Shown here in pieces: positions 7,527-16,816 of a stretch of 64,000 nt of DNA (the stretch's first letter is position 1; each line of letters begins with the position of its first letter). Under the pieces are notes generated by a model. That model saw only the letters and a program-made list of their open reading frames with translations. It did no database searches and was not told the DNA's origin. Source of the stretch: Nonomuraea deserti. GTDB taxonomy: Bacteria; Actinomycetota; Actinomycetes; Streptosporangiales; Streptosporangiaceae. The position numbers and the translations under genes were made by a program. Location: contig NZ_SMKO01000013.1 of the NCBI RefSeq assembly GCF_004348685.1, positions 1 to 64,000 on the forward strand. Direction: 5' to 3'.

Positions 7527-8654
7527 TCACCCTCCGGCTGAGGTGCCGTCCTCTTCCGCCAGCACCCGCTGGGCCGTCGCGAACGCGGAGTTCGCCGCCG
7601 GCACCCCGCAGTAGACCGCCGTCTGGAGCAGCACCGCGCCGATCTCCTCGGGGGTGAGGCCGTTGCGGCGGGCCGCGCGGACGTGCATGGCCAGTTCGTC
7701 GTAGTGGCCGTGCGCGACCAGCGCGGTGAGCGTGATCATGCTGCGTTCGCGGCGTGACAGGGTCGGGTCGGTCCAGATCTCGCCCCAGGCGTAGCGGGAG
7801 ATGAAGTCCTGGAAGCGGGCGGTGAAGGGGGTCTGCCGGGTCTGCGCCCGGTCGACGTGCGTGTCGCCGAGCACCTCGCGCCGTACGGCCATGCCCTGGA
7901 GGGCCCCCTGACCGAAGTGGGCGCGGAGCGCGGTCAGCACCGCCTTCGGGCACTGCGCGGGCGCCAGGTGCGAGGCGCCCGGCAGTTCCACGAGCGTCGC
8001 GCCCGGCACCGCGTCGGCGATCTCCCGCAGATGCGCGGGCGGCGTCGCGGGATCCTCACGGCCTGCGACCAGCAGGGTCGGCACGGTGACGCCGTCCAGC
8101 CGGTCCCGCAGATCGAACGCGGCGAGCGCGTCACAGCAGGCGGCGTACGCGTCCGGGTCCGCGTCCCGGTGGTCCTGCACCAGACGCGGCACGGTGAAGC
8201 CGCCGGCGAACCAGCGCGCGTCGGCGTCGTCCGCCAGCCCGGTCAGCCCCTCCCGCCGCACCAGCGCGGCCCGCTTCTCCCACGGCCCGGACCCGTTGAA
8301 GTGCGCCGACGAGCAGATCACGGCCAGTGACGACAGCCGCTCCGGACGGTGCACCGCGAGATGCAGTCCCACGGCCCCGCCCAGCGACACACCCGCGTAC
8401 GCGAACCGCTCGATGCCGAGTGAGTCGGCGAGCGCCAGCACCAGAGCGGCGAGGTCGCCGACCGTCGCGCCCTCCTGGACGAGACCGGCCGCCGAACCGC
8501 CGTGACCCGGCAGATCCCAGCGCACCACCCGATGGCTGATCGACAGCTCGGGCGCTATCTCGTCCCACAGGGCGTACGACGTGCCGAGCGATGGGCCGAG
8601 CAGCAGCGGGGGAGCGGAAACGGGACCTTCGGCATGGTGGTTCAGGAGGGTCAA
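7527..8654 (-). CDS. pcaL: 3-oxoadipate enol-lactonase / 4-carboxymuconolactone decarboxylase fusion
   Basis: This 375-aa fusion catalyses two consecutive steps of protocatechuate breakdown. It decarboxylates gamma-carboxymuconolactone and then hydrolyses beta-ketoadipate enol-lactone to beta-ketoadipate. The N-terminal alpha/beta-hydrolase domain (about 1-255) has the nucleophile elbow GVSLGG and a C-terminal His in GASHLAP. The C-terminal domain (about 260-375) is the carboxymuconolactone decarboxylase type (RYAWGEIW, ERSMITLTALVAHG). The start is TTG at 8654, whose TTGA overlaps the pcaB stop, and translation is presumably coupled. No better start lies downstream. The PcaD-PcaC fusion order is typical of actinomycetes. 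It is the last gene of the pca operon. Confidence 0.93.
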   Translation of the reverse strand: MTLLNHHAEGPVSAPPLLLGPSLGTSYALWDEIAPELSISHRVVRWDLPGHGGSAAGLVQEGATVGDLAALVLALADSLGIERFAYAGVSLGGAVGLHLAVHRPERLSSLAVICSSAHFNGSGPWEKRAALVRREGLTGLADDADARWFAGGFTVPRLVQDHRDADPDAYAACCDALAAFDLRDRLDGVTVPTLLVAGREDPATPPAHLREIADAVPGATLVELPGASHLAPAQCPKAVLTALRAHFGQGALQGMAVRREVLGDTHVDRAQTRQTPFTARFQDFISRYAWGEIWTDPTLSRRERSMITLTALVAHGHYDELAMHVRAARRNGLTPEEIGAVLLQTAVYCGVPAANSAFATAQRVLAEEDGTSAGG

Positions 8655-9946
8655 CGTCGCTCCAGAGCACGGTCGGTGAGGGCCCCGGCGGACCCCGTGT
8701 AGTGGGTGGGATCGAGGTCGGCGTCCGCCAGCTCCGGGGCATCGGCGAGTGGTTGTCCCTCGGAGGCCAGCCGGGCCAGGAGCTCCTTGGCGCGGGCGCG
8801 GCCCAGCACCGGGGTCAGTTCGGCGGACAGCCGCTCGGAGACGATCAACCCGTGCGTGAGGTCCAGGTGTTCGCGCATGGCCCCGGGCCTGACCCGCAGC
8901 CCCTGCGCCAGTTCGGCGGCGTCCCGGGCGGCCCCGCCGACCAGCCGCAGCAGGTCCCGCAGCGGCTCCCACTCGGCGTGCCAGGCGCCGGCCGGCCGCT
9001 CGTCCTCCGCGGCCATCGCGCCGTACAGCGTGGCCGCGAGCTGCGGTGCCCGCCGCGCGGCGGAGGCGATCAGGGTGGAACGTACGGGGTTGGACTTGTG
9101 CGGCATGGCGGACGAGCCCCCGCCACTGCCCTCCACGACCTCGGCGATCTCGGTGCGCGACAGGGTGAGGACGTCCACGGCGAGTTTGCCGAGCGCACCC
9201 GCCGTGAAGACCAGGCACCCGGCGAGATCGCCGATCGGCGTCCGCAGCGTGTGCCAGGGCAACTCAGGTGCCCGCAGGCCGAGTTGTTGGGCGTACGCCT
9301 CCGGCAGCCCGGCCGGATCGCTCGCGCCGTACGCTCCGAAAGCCGCCAGCGTCCCTGCCGCACCCCCGAGTTGGGCGGGCAGCGACTCCCGTACGGCCCG
9401 CACCCGGTCCCGGGCGTCCAGTACCAGCGACCGCCACCCGGCCGCCTTCAGCCCGAACGTGGTCGGCACGGCGTGCTGGGTGAGGGTCCGCCCCGGCATC
9501 GCGGTGTCGCGGTGCTCGGTGGCCAGCCGGGACAGGGCCTGCTCGGTACGGCTGAGGTCGGCGAGGACCGGGCCGAGGGTCCGCGTGGCGACCAGCATCG
9601 TCGCCGTGTCCAAGATGTCCTGGCTGGTCGCGCCCCGGTGGACATAGGGGCCGTGCGCGTCGCCCACGGCCTTCGTCAGATCCGCGACCAGGGGGATGAC
9701 GGGGTTGCCGCCCGCGCGGGCGCGTTCGGCGAGGGACCGTACGTCGAAGGCACCGGTGCCGGCCGCCTCGGTCACCGCCGTAGCCGCCTCGGCCGGGGCG
9801 AGTCCCATGGCGGCCTGGGCGCGGGTCAGCGCGGCCTCCGCGTCGAGCAGCGCCCGCAGATACGCGTGGTCGCTCGTGGTGGAGGAGGCCGCCGAGCCGG
9901 CCCATCCGGGGGCGAGCAGGCTGGTGTCGCCGGAGGCAACTGTCAC
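8651..9946 (-). CDS. pcaB: 3-carboxy-cis,cis-muconate cycloisomerase
   Basis: This 431-aa member of the fumarase/aspartase superfamily converts beta-carboxy-cis,cis-muconate to gamma-carboxymuconolactone. The family signature GSSAMPHKSNPV is present near residue 280, with the conserved GATSQDILDT segment upstream. The GTG start at 9946 lies in a GTGA overlap with the pcaG stop, and the gene overlaps pcaL at its own end. It is the fifth cistron after pcaG in the order pcaI-J-F-H-G-B-L. Confidence 0.94.
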   Translation of the reverse strand: MTVASGDTSLLAPGWAGSAASSTTSDHAYLRALLDAEAALTRAQAAMGLAPAEAATAVTEAAGTGAFDVRSLAERARAGGNPVIPLVADLTKAVGDAHGPYVHRGATSQDILDTATMLVATRTLGPVLADLSRTEQALSRLATEHRDTAMPGRTLTQHAVPTTFGLKAAGWRSLVLDARDRVRAVRESLPAQLGGAAGTLAAFGAYGASDPAGLPEAYAQQLGLRAPELPWHTLRTPIGDLAGCLVFTAGALGKLAVDVLTLSRTEIAEVVEGSGGGSSAMPHKSNPVRSTLIASAARRAPQLAATLYGAMAAEDERPAGAWHAEWEPLRDLLRLVGGAARDAAELAQGLRVRPGAMREHLDLTHGLIVSERLSAELTPVLGRARAKELLARLASEGQPLADAPELADADLDPTHYTGSAGALTDRALERR

Positions 9947-10548
9947 TGGAACTCCAGGAAGACCGTCTCGCCTTCGCCCTGAAGACGGATGTCGAAACGG
10001 TACGTGCCGTCCTCCTCCTCCGCGGCGATAAGCGTGTCGCGGCGAGCGTCCTCCAGCCCGGACAGCAGCGGATCGGCGCCGAGCACCGCCGCGTCACCGG
10101 GCAGATAGATCCGGGTGTACAGGTGCACGAGCAGCCCGCGCGCGAAGACGCACACACTGAGGTACGGGGCGCTCCGCCCGCGAGCGCCGGGCCGCAGCGT
10201 GCGCGCGTACCAGTGGCCGTTCGCATCGGTCTGGACACGCCCCCAGCCGGTGAACTCCACGCCGTTGCGCCCGAGGAAGCCGCCCGAGGCCGGGTCGCGC
10301 CGCATCGATCCGTCGGCCGTCGGCAGGTTGCCGTCGGGGTCCGGTCCCCACAGCTCGATCAGGGCGTCCGGCAGCGGCTTGCCCGCGCCGTCGGTGACGT
10401 AGCCGTGCACGGTGACCGTGTCCGGATGCCCGAGGGGCGCGATGTCCTCGCCGCCGCGGAACGGCAGGGCGTGGCCGTAGAACGGGCCGACGGTGTGCGA
10501 GGGGGTGGGCAGCACGCTCTCCGGCCGGCGGGAGTCGATCTTCGTCAT
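9943..10548 (-). CDS. pcaG: Protocatechuate 3,4-dioxygenase, alpha subunit
   Basis: This 201-aa subunit, with PcaH, forms the Fe(III) intradiol dioxygenase that cleaves protocatechuate to beta-carboxymuconate. It shows the family beta-sandwich motifs (PSHTVGPFYGHAL, DALIELWGPDPDG, PYLSVCVFARGL). The alpha chain normally lacks the iron ligands, as here. It starts with ATG six bases after pcaH ends, and its stop overlaps the pcaB start. Confidence 0.95.
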   Translation of the reverse strand: MTKIDSRRPESVLPTPSHTVGPFYGHALPFRGGEDIAPLGHPDTVTVHGYVTDGAGKPLPDALIELWGPDPDGNLPTADGSMRRDPASGGFLGRNGVEFTGWGRVQTDANGHWYARTLRPGARGRSAPYLSVCVFARGLLVHLYTRIYLPGDAAVLGADPLLSGLEDARRDTLIAAEEEDGTYRFDIRLQGEGETVFLEFQ

Positions 10549-10554
10549 GGCTGG

Positions 10555-11328
10555 TCAGCGCCCTTCTTCGATCCAGGTGGCGTGCGGGCCGTCCAGCACG
10601 ATGTCCCAGTGGTAGCCCATCGAGAACTCCGGCACCGACAGGCTGTGGTCGTACGTCGCGACCAGCCGCTGCCGGGCCGCGTCGTCCGTCACGGACTGGA
10701 TGATCGGGTCGTAGGGGAACAGCGGGTCGCTCGGGAAGTACATCTGCGTCACGAGCCGCTGGGTGAACGCCGTGCCGAAGAGCGAGAAGTGGATGTGCGC
10801 CGGCCGCCAGGCGTTGACGTGCTGGCGCCACGGGTACGGTCCGGGCTGGACGGTGGTGAACCGGTAGTGGCCGTCGTCGTCGGTGAGGGTGCGGCCCACA
10901 CCCGTGAAGTTGGGGTCGAGCGGGGCGTCGTGCTGCTCGCGCTGGTGGGCGTAGCGGCCCGCCGAGTTGGCCTGCCAGATCTCCACGAGCTGGCCGCGCA
11001 CCGGGCGGCCGTCGCGGTCCAGGAGCCGCCCGGAGACGGTGATGCGCTCACCGATCGGCTCGCCGTCGTGCTGCCGGGTGAGATCGTTGTCGATCTCGGT
11101 GATGTCCCGCTCCCCGAAGGCGGGAGAGGACAGCTCCACCAGCTCCGGGTCCTTGCCGACGTCGATGGTGACGGGCGGCTGCTGGGGATGCCGGAGCATC
11201 GAGGACCGGTACGGCGCGTAGTCACGCCGCGGCTGGTGCTCGACGGGTCCTCCGTCGGCGAGCCGCTGCTCGTACGCGGCGTGCCGGGCCGCGATCTCCT
11301 GGTCGATGTCGTGCTGAGTGAGAGTCAT
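10555..11328 (-). CDS. pcaH: Protocatechuate 3,4-dioxygenase, beta subunit
   Basis: This 257-aa catalytic subunit carries the non-haem Fe(III) site. The two Tyr and two His ligands fit the segments GRYAHQ, GPYPWRQH and RPAHIHFS of the intradiol dioxygenase family. I set the start at ATG 11328 (MTLTQHDIDQ), preceded by AGGATCACC. A longer open frame upstream is not protein-like. It lies 17 nt after pcaF and is followed by pcaG. Confidence 0.95.
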   Translation of the reverse strand: MTLTQHDIDQEIAARHAAYEQRLADGGPVEHQPRRDYAPYRSSMLRHPQQPPVTIDVGKDPELVELSSPAFGERDITEIDNDLTRQHDGEPIGERITVSGRLLDRDGRPVRGQLVEIWQANSAGRYAHQREQHDAPLDPNFTGVGRTLTDDDGHYRFTTVQPGPYPWRQHVNAWRPAHIHFSLFGTAFTQRLVTQMYFPSDPLFPYDPIIQSVTDDAARQRLVATYDHSLSVPEFSMGYHWDIVLDGPHATWIEEGR

Positions 11329-11345
11329 GGTGATCCTGCGTCTCG

Positions 11346-12548
11346 TCAACGTTCGAGGACAAGGGCGAGGCCCTGGCCCACCCCGATACAAAGCGTCGCG
11401 ACCCCTACACCGCCGCCCCGCCGGGCCAGCTGATGGGCCACCGTCCCGGCGAGCCGGGCTCCGGACGCACCCAGCGGATGTCCCAGGGCGATCGCGCCAC
11501 CCAGCGGATTGAGGATCGCGGGGTCGAACTCGGGCCACTCGGCCACACACCCCAGCACCTGCGCGGCGAACGCCTCGTTCAGCTCCAGCACGGACAGGTC
11601 GCCGAACCCCCTGCCCGCCTTGGCCAGCGCCCGGTCGACTGCCTCGACTGGCGCCAGCCCGAAGTAGTGCGGGTCGGTCGCCGAGACACCCGTCGCACGG
11701 ACGCGGGCGAGCGGTTCGCGGCCCGTCGCCTTCAACCCCTCGTCATCGACGAGTAGCAGGGCCGCCGCACCGTCGTTCAGCGGTGAGGCGTTGCCCGCCG
11801 TCACCGTGCCGCCCTCCGCGCGGAACGACGGCTTCAGCTTGGCCATCGCCGCCAGGGAGGCGTCCGGCCGGACGCACTCGTCGACGGCGAAGACCACCGG
11901 CTCGCCCTTGCGCTGCGGGATGGCCACGGGCGCCAGCTCGGCGTCGAACAGGCCCTCGGCCCGCGCCCGGGCGGCCTTATCGTGGCTGCGCAGCGCGAAC
12001 TCGTCCTGCTGTTCCCGGCCGATCTTGTGCTTGTCCGCGATGAGTTCCGCCGACTCGCCCAGCGGGATCGTCCACTGCGGCTCCATCCGCGGGTTGACCA
12101 TCCGCCAGCCGAGCGTCGTCGAGTACAGCTCGGTGTGCCCGGCAGGGAAGGGCTTGTCGCTCTTCGGCAGCACGTACGGTGCCCGGGTCATGGACTCGAC
12201 ACCGCCGGCCAGCGCGATGGACGCGTCGCCGAGCGCGATGGCCCGAGCCGCCTGGATCACGGCCTCCAACCCGGAGGCGCACAGCCGGTTGACCGTAACG
12301 CCCGGCACGGACGTGGGCAGACCCGCGAGCAGCGCGGCCATCCGGCCGACGTTGCGGTTCTCCTCGCCGGCCCCGTTGGCGTTGCCGAAGTACACGTCCT
12401 CGATCCGCGCCGGGTCCAGCTCCGGCGTACGGCCGAGGAGTTCGCGGACGGCATGCGCGGCCAGGTCGTCCGGGCGCACGTTCGCGAGGCCTCCGTTGTA
12501 GCGGCCGATCGGCGTGCGGACCGCGTCGACGATGTAGACGTCCTTCAC
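11346..12548 (-). CDS. pcaF: 3-oxoadipyl-CoA / acetyl-CoA C-acyltransferase (thiolase)
   Basis: This 400-aa thiolase performs the last step of the pathway: 3-oxoadipyl-CoA plus CoA gives succinyl-CoA and acetyl-CoA. It has the acyl-accepting Cys in [11 protein letters not shown], the NEAFAAQ segment, the [10 protein letters not shown] His and the second catalytic Cys in CIGVGQG. The GTG start at 12548 overlaps the pcaJ stop by 4 nt. The usual family length is about 400 aa. Substrate assignment rests on operon context as well as sequence. Confidence 0.93.
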   Translation of the reverse strand: MKDVYIVDAVRTPIGRYNGGLANVRPDDLAAHAVRELLGRTPELDPARIEDVYFGNANGAGEENRNVGRMAALLAGLPTSVPGVTVNRLCASGLEAVIQAARAIALGDASIALAGGVESMTRAPYVLPKSDKPFPAGHTELYSTTLGWRMVNPRMEPQWTIPLGESAELIADKHKIGREQQDEFALRSHDKAARARAEGLFDAELAPVAIPQRKGEPVVFAVDECVRPDASLAAMAKLKPSFRAEGGTVTAGNASPLNDGAAALLLVDDEGLKATGREPLARVRATGVSATDPHYFGLAPVEAVDRALAKAGRGFGDLSVLELNEAFAAQVLGCVAEWPEFDPAILNPLGGAIALGHPLGASGARLAGTVAHQLARRGGGVGVATLCIGVGQGLALVLER

Positions 12549-13189
12549 TTCATGCCCTCCGGAACGGTCAGTTCGGCGCCGGTCCTGGTCACGATCTCGT
12601 CGGTGGTCACGCCCGGCGCGGTCTCGACCAGGACGAGACCGTCCTCGGCGACGTCGAGGACGCCGAGGTCGGTGATGATCCGGTTCACGCACCCCTTGCC
12701 GGTCAGCGGCAGGGCGCACTCGGTGAGGATCTTCGGCGAGCCGTCCTTGGCGGTGTGCGTCATGACGACCATGACCGTACGGGCGCCGTGCACCAGGTCC
12801 ATCGCCCCGCCGATGCCGGTGATCAGCTTGCCGGGGACGGCCCAGTTGGCCAGGTCGCCCCGCTCGGACACCTGCATGGCACCGAGCACAGCCACGTCGA
12901 TGTGCCCGCCCCGGACCATCGAGAAGGACAGTGCCGAGTCGAAGAAGGAGGCGCCCGGCAGCACCGTCACGGTCTCCTTCCCGGCGTTGATCAGGTCCGG
13001 GTCGACGGCGTCCTCGGTGGGGTAGGGGCCGGTGCCCAGGATGCCGTTCTCCGATTCGAGGACGACCTCGACGCCCTCGGGGAGGTGGTTCGGGATGAGC
13101 GTGGGCAGGCCGATGCCGAGGTTGACGTACTGGCCGTCCCGCAGCTCCCCGGCCGCCCGTGCGGCCATCTCCTCGCGCGTCCACGTCAT
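12545..13189 (-). CDS. pcaJ: 3-oxoadipate CoA-transferase, subunit B
   Basis: This 214-aa beta subunit transfers CoA from succinyl-CoA to beta-ketoadipate. The catalytic Glu lies in the SENG motif (LESENGILG near residue 46). Glycine-rich CoA-transferase motifs ([26 protein letters not shown]) are intact. The ATG at 13189 overlaps the pcaI stop by one base (TGATG), so the two subunits are translationally coupled for equal synthesis. Confidence 0.94.
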   Translation of the reverse strand: MTWTREEMAARAAGELRDGQYVNLGIGLPTLIPNHLPEGVEVVLESENGILGTGPYPTEDAVDPDLINAGKETVTVLPGASFFDSALSFSMVRGGHIDVAVLGAMQVSERGDLANWAVPGKLITGIGGAMDLVHGARTVMVVMTHTAKDGSPKILTECALPLTGKGCVNRIITDLGVLDVAEDGLVLVETAPGVTTDEIVTRTGAELTVPEGMK

Positions 13190-13944
13190 CAGGACCTCAC
13201 CGTCCGCTGCTCGATCTTCTTGTCCGCCGCCTGTTCCGGGGTGAGCGCGAGCACCCGCTGAACGAAGATGCCCGGCAGGTGCACCGCGTCCGGGTCGATC
13301 TCGCCGGGCTCCACCAGCTCCTCCACCTCGGCGATCGTGACCCGCCCGGCCATCGCGGAGAGGGGGTTGAAGTTGCGGGAGGACTTGTTGAAGACCAGGT
13401 TGCCGTGCCGGTCGCCGCGCGCGGCCCGGACCAGGGCGAAGTCGGTGCGGATGCCCCGCTCCAGCACGTACGCGGTGCCGTCGAACTCCCGGACCTCCTT
13501 CGGCGGCGAGGCGAGCGCGACCCCGCCCTCCCCGTCGTAGCGCCACGGCAGCCCGCCGTCGGCGACCTGGGTGCCGACGCCGGCCGGGGTGTAGAAGGCG
13601 GGGATCCCGGCGCCGCCGGCCCGCAGCCGCTCGGCCAGCGTGCCCTGCGGGATCAGCTCGACCTCCAGCTCCCCGGCCAGGTACTGCCGGGCGAACTCCT
13701 TGTTGGCGCCGATGTAGGAACCCGTGACCCGGGCGATCCGGCCCGCGGAGAGCAGGACGGCAAGCCCCGACTCCATCGCCCCGCAGTTGTTGGAGATCAC
13801 CGACAGCCCGGCCACGCCGCGCTCGTACAGCGCTTCGATCAGCACGTTCGGCACACCGCTCAGCCCGAAACCGCCCACCGCGAGCGATGCGCCGTCCGGC
13901 ACGTCGGCCACCGCCTCCAGGGCTGTGGCGACCACCTTGTCCAT
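13189..13944 (-). CDS. pcaI: 3-oxoadipate CoA-transferase, subunit A
   Basis: This 251-aa alpha subunit of the heteromeric CoA-transferase has the family glycine motif ([15 protein letters not shown]) and the conserved NNCG and [14 protein letters not shown] segments. It is the first cistron of pcaIJFHGBL, the order found in Streptomyces. The roughly 200-bp region upstream is shared with divergent pcaV and carries inverted TCAGTGC half-sites. Confidence 0.94.
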   Translation of the reverse strand: MDKVVATALEAVADVPDGASLAVGGFGLSGVPNVLIEALYERGVAGLSVISNNCGAMESGLAVLLSAGRIARVTGSYIGANKEFARQYLAGELEVELIPQGTLAERLRAGGAGIPAFYTPAGVGTQVADGGLPWRYDGEGGVALASPPKEVREFDGTAYVLERGIRTDFALVRAARGDRHGNLVFNKSSRNFNPLSAMAGRVTIAEVEELVEPGEIDPDAVHLPGIFVQRVLALTPEQAADKKIEQRTVRS

Positions 13945-13990
13945 CCGAGGAGCCCCATCTCTTCCGAGTGACCCGACCAGATTAATCAGG

Positions 13991-14123
13991 GCACTGAGTA
14001 TTTTTGCGAGGTGTCCCTCACCCTGCCATCGGGACAGTGGGGCGTCAAGGCCTCGGCATACGTGCCTGCGATCCCTTGCGCGGGCTACAGACAGCCCTCG
14101 CAGCTTTGCGTATTGTTCAGTGC
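13991..14123. promoter_or_regulatory. pcaV-pcaI divergent regulatory region
   Basis: GCACTGA (13991-13997) and TCAGTGC (14117-14123) are inverted copies, one on the pcaI side and one on the pcaV side. Each is flanked by AT-rich sequence, rare in this genome. In Streptomyces a MarR repressor PcaV controls this promoter pair and is released by protocatechuate. That these half-sites are its contacts is inference. Confidence 0.35.
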
Positions 14124-14150
14124 ACCATCGAAAACGACCGAGGGGTGCTC

Positions 14151-14606
14151 ATGGCGGCCGCGGACCTCACCACCCACCCCGGGCACCTGGCCCGGCGACT
14201 CCAGCAGGCGCACTACCTGCTGTGGAACGCGATGGTCTCCGAGGAGGTCACCTCGCCCCAGTTCGCGGTCCTCAACACACTCGTCGCCGAGCCCGGCCTG
14301 GACCAGCGCACGGTGGGGGAGCGGGTGGGGCTCGACCGGTCCACCATCGCCGAGGTGATCAGCCGACTCGGCAGGCGCGGCCTGCTCGACAAGGTCCGTG
14401 ACCCCCAGGACGGCCGCCGCTCCCTGCTGCACCTCACGGACGAGGGGGCGCGCACGCATCGCAGGCTGACCGTGCGCACCGCCCGGATGAACCAGGTGTT
14501 CCTCGCTCCGCTGACCGCCGACGAACGGACGGTCTTCTTCGACCTCATCCGGCGGGTCGCGGACGCGGCCGAGGGGCTCCGCAATCCCGAGGAGCCCATT
14601 GACTGA
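14151..14606 (+). CDS. pcaV: MarR-family repressor of the pca operon
   Basis: This 151-aa winged-helix protein is divergent from pcaIJFHGBL, the arrangement of the protocatechuate-responsive repressor PcaV of Streptomyces coelicolor. Helix-turn-helix and wing segments are clear (LDQRTVGERVGLDRSTIAEV; RDPQDGRRS). With the ATG at 14151, Arg15 and His21 fall in the first helix, and Arg15 is the residue reported as essential for protocatechuate binding in PcaV. AGGGG about 6 nt before the ATG supports this start over the GTG at 14145. The gene name rests on context plus these residues. Confidence 0.85.
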   Translation: MAAADLTTHPGHLARRLQQAHYLLWNAMVSEEVTSPQFAVLNTLVAEPGLDQRTVGERVGLDRSTIAEVISRLGRRGLLDKVRDPQDGRRSLLHLTDEGARTHRRLTVRTARMNQVFLAPLTADERTVFFDLIRRVADAAEGLRNPEEPID

Positions 14607-14617
14607 GTGGTCGTACG

Positions 14618-16339
14618 TCAGGCGCGGGCTCCGCCCCGGCCCCGGGCGGCGTGGCGGGCTGCCAGGTATCCGAAGGTCAGGCCCGCGCCGATCTGACAGC
14701 CCGCTCCGGGGTATTCGGACGCCATGATCGAGTTCGCGTCGTTGCCGCAGGCGTACAGCCCGGGGACCGGTTCGCCTTCCTCGTCGAGGACTTGGGCGTC
14801 GGTGTTGGTCCGCAGGCCGAGTGCGGTGGCCAGCGGGGTGGGGACGACGGCGATCGCGTAGAACGGCGCTTTCTCGATCGGGCCGAGGTTGACGTTGGGC
14901 GTGTGGGCGGGGTCTCCGTACTGGTGGCCGAAGGGACTGCGCCCCTTGCCGAACTCCTCGTCGATCCCGGTGCGGGCGGAGCGGTTGTTGTCGGACACGG
15001 TGCGTTCCAGGCCGTCGGCGTCGACGCCGACGGCGGCCGCGAGTTCGCGGACCGTGCGGCCGGTGTACAGGTAGCCGGCATCGACGTACCGCTTGAGTCT
15101 GGCCCTGGGCAGGTGCGGGCGGACCATGCCGAGCCCGTAAACGGCCAGCTTGGCGGAGTCGATCACGAGCCAGGCCGGGACGGTCGGCACGAACTTGTGC
15201 GAGTCGTACATCGCGCGGGTGAAGCGGTGGTAGGAGACCGACTCGTCGACGAACCGGCGTCCGGCGGCGTTGACGGCGACGATGCCGGGCTTGGCCCGGT
15301 CCCAGATGTGCGGGAAGACCGCCGTGGAACCGTCCGGGCGGCGGCCGACGGAGCTGGGGAACCACAGGGCGTTGTCGTCCCTCGGGTCGCCGAGCGCCCC
15401 GCCTACGGCGCGGGCGAGGGCTAGGGTGTCGCCGGTGGCGCCCTCGCCGGCGCGGGTGAACTGCGGGGTCGGCCGTGGCAGGTACTGGGCGCGCAGTTCC
15501 GGGCTGGCGGAGAACCCGCCGGCGGCCAGGACGACGCCGCGGCGGGCCGCGACGCGGACCGTACGGCCCCGGTGCGAGACGACCGCGCCCACGACGCGGC
15601 CGGTGCGGTCGGTGACCAGTTCGGTGGTGCGCGCGGTGAACCACACGGCGCCGGAGCGCTGCAGGAGCTTGTGGTACAGGTTCGCCACGAGCGCGTTGCC
15701 CATGGCCAGGCGGGTGCCGCGCGGGTAGGTGAGCCGGTCCGCGGCCCAGCGGACGCCGAGGCGCGCGGCGACGGCCATGCCGCGCACCGAGCCGTCGAAG
15801 ACGGTCAGGAGTTGGTTGACCTCGGGGCGGCGCACCATGAGCGTTCCGTGGAAGAGCGAGAACTCCGGCACCGGGCGGCGGATCCTGCCGAAGCGGGCCT
15901 TGCCGAGCTTGCGGCCGTCGAAGGTGTGGGGTTCCAGGGCGCGGCCGGTCCCGGATCCGGTGATCTCCGGGTGGTAGTCGACGACGGTCTTGGAGTGCCA
16001 GAACCTGACGCCGATCCGGTCCAGGTAGTCGACCATGGCGGGGCCGTGCGCGAGATAGGCCTCTCGCAGTTCGCGCGGGGCGCGGTCGCCGACCAGGGAG
16101 TCGAGGTAGCCGCTCGCGGCGGCGGTGTCCGCGGCGGCGTCGTCCTGATACCGGTGTCCGGGGATCCAGCAGGTGCCAGCGGAGTAGGCGGTGGTGCCGC
16201 CGAGCCACTCGGTCTTCTCCAGCACCAGCACGGACAGGCCCTCCTGAGCGCCGACGACCGCCGCGCCCATGCCGCCCGCGCCGGAACCGAGGACGAGGAG
16301 ATCGACCTCGTGCTGCCAGGTTGCGTCGTTGTCAGTCAT
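14618..16339 (-). CDS. FAD-binding dehydrogenase (fumarate reductase / ketosteroid dehydrogenase-like)
   Basis: The protein has 573 aa. It begins with a dinucleotide-binding motif ([17 protein letters not shown]) and the conserved [15 protein letters not shown] segment. It contains [10 protein letters not shown] and ends with the flavoprotein motif [18 protein letters not shown]. The family (FAD_binding_2, which includes KstD-like 3-ketosteroid dehydrogenases) oxidises C-C bonds of alicyclic rings. Next to pca genes and a shikimate-type dehydrogenase paralogue cluster, it may desaturate an alicyclic acid toward an aromatic, but this is inference. A second, truncated copy lies at 35866. It is convergent with pcaV. 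Confidence 0.85.
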   Translation of the reverse strand: MTDNDATWQHEVDLLVLGSGAGGMGAAVVGAQEGLSVLVLEKTEWLGGTTAYSAGTCWIPGHRYQDDAAADTAAASGYLDSLVGDRAPRELREAYLAHGPAMVDYLDRIGVRFWHSKTVVDYHPEITGSGTGRALEPHTFDGRKLGKARFGRIRRPVPEFSLFHGTLMVRRPEVNQLLTVFDGSVRGMAVAARLGVRWAADRLTYPRGTRLAMGNALVANLYHKLLQRSGAVWFTARTTELVTDRTGRVVGAVVSHRGRTVRVAARRGVVLAAGGFSASPELRAQYLPRPTPQFTRAGEGATGDTLALARAVGGALGDPRDDNALWFPSSVGRRPDGSTAVFPHIWDRAKPGIVAVNAAGRRFVDESVSYHRFTRAMYDSHKFVPTVPAWLVIDSAKLAVYGLGMVRPHLPRARLKRYVDAGYLYTGRTVRELAAAVGVDADGLERTVSDNNRSARTGIDEEFGKGRSPFGHQYGDPAHTPNVNLGPIEKAPFYAIAVVPTPLATALGLRTNTDAQVLDEEGEPVPGLYACGNDANSIMASEYPGAGCQIGAGLTFGYLAARHAARGRGGARA

Positions 16340-16440
16340 GAAGCTGTTCCGTCTAGTGGGTGGGGAGAGCCGGCCGAGGCGCCCGCACGCGGTGGGCCGC
16401 GACGTTCGGGCCGGGCAGGTGGCGTGCCGGGACGGGTGCG

Positions 16441-16659
16441 TCAGGCACGGGCGTTCACCGCGGTCAGGGTGGCGCGCAGGCCCTGGAGGTTGCGGCGCGC
16501 GTACTCGAGCGGGGTGAGGCGGGACTGCAGGGCGGCGTGGGGGAAGAAGCCGTAGTACTCGAGGGTGCTTCCCAGGAAGCCCGAGATCGCGGCCTTCCTG
16601 GGATGGTTGATGGTTCCGGAGGTACTGGCCGAGTGGGGGGCCGATGTCGTGGCGGACAT
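16441..16659 (-). CDS. Small fused ORF: MFS N-terminal stub joined to TIM-barrel-type C-terminus
   Basis: This 72-aa frame has an excellent ribosome site (AAAGGAG, 6 nt before the ATG at 16659). Residues about 20-39 ([19 protein letters not shown]) look like the start of an MHS-type MFS transporter. The rest ([17 protein letters not shown]...) resembles the C-terminus of a xylose-isomerase-like TIM-barrel protein such as dehydroshikimate dehydratase. I interpret it as an in-frame deletion fusion of two adjacent genes. A similar fusion sits at 34795-35001. The gap 16340-16440 to the FAD dehydrogenase holds nothing recognised. Whether a protein is made is unknown. Confidence 0.5.
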   Translation of the reverse strand: MSATTSAPHSASTSGTINHPRKAAISGFLGSTLEYYGFFPHAALQSRLTPLEYARRNLQGLRATLTAVNARA

Positions 16660-16744
16660 GGGCGCTCCTTTCGATCCGGCGTCGTTGATGGAGACCCGGC
16701 CCCGGGCTGTGGTGCTCGAGCGGGGTCCGTTGTGGGTGTCAACA

Positions 16745-16816
16745 GAGAGTCGCAGGACCGAATGTGGCCTGTCCAATACTTGATTTCGCTCACACTTTGT
16801 GTGGGTGGCACATAAT
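16745..16816 (-). promoter_or_regulatory. Conserved block downstream of LysR gene (copy A)
   Basis: Reading the minus strand, ATTATGTG (16816-16809), 27 nt and AAGTATTGGAC (16781-16771) match the block at 28192-28237 with identical spacing, followed by a further CTGCGAC. Copy A contains CACAC-AAA-GTGTG between the boxes. The position, after each LysR gene and before the next gene, suggests operator and promoter elements. Confidence 0.5.
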
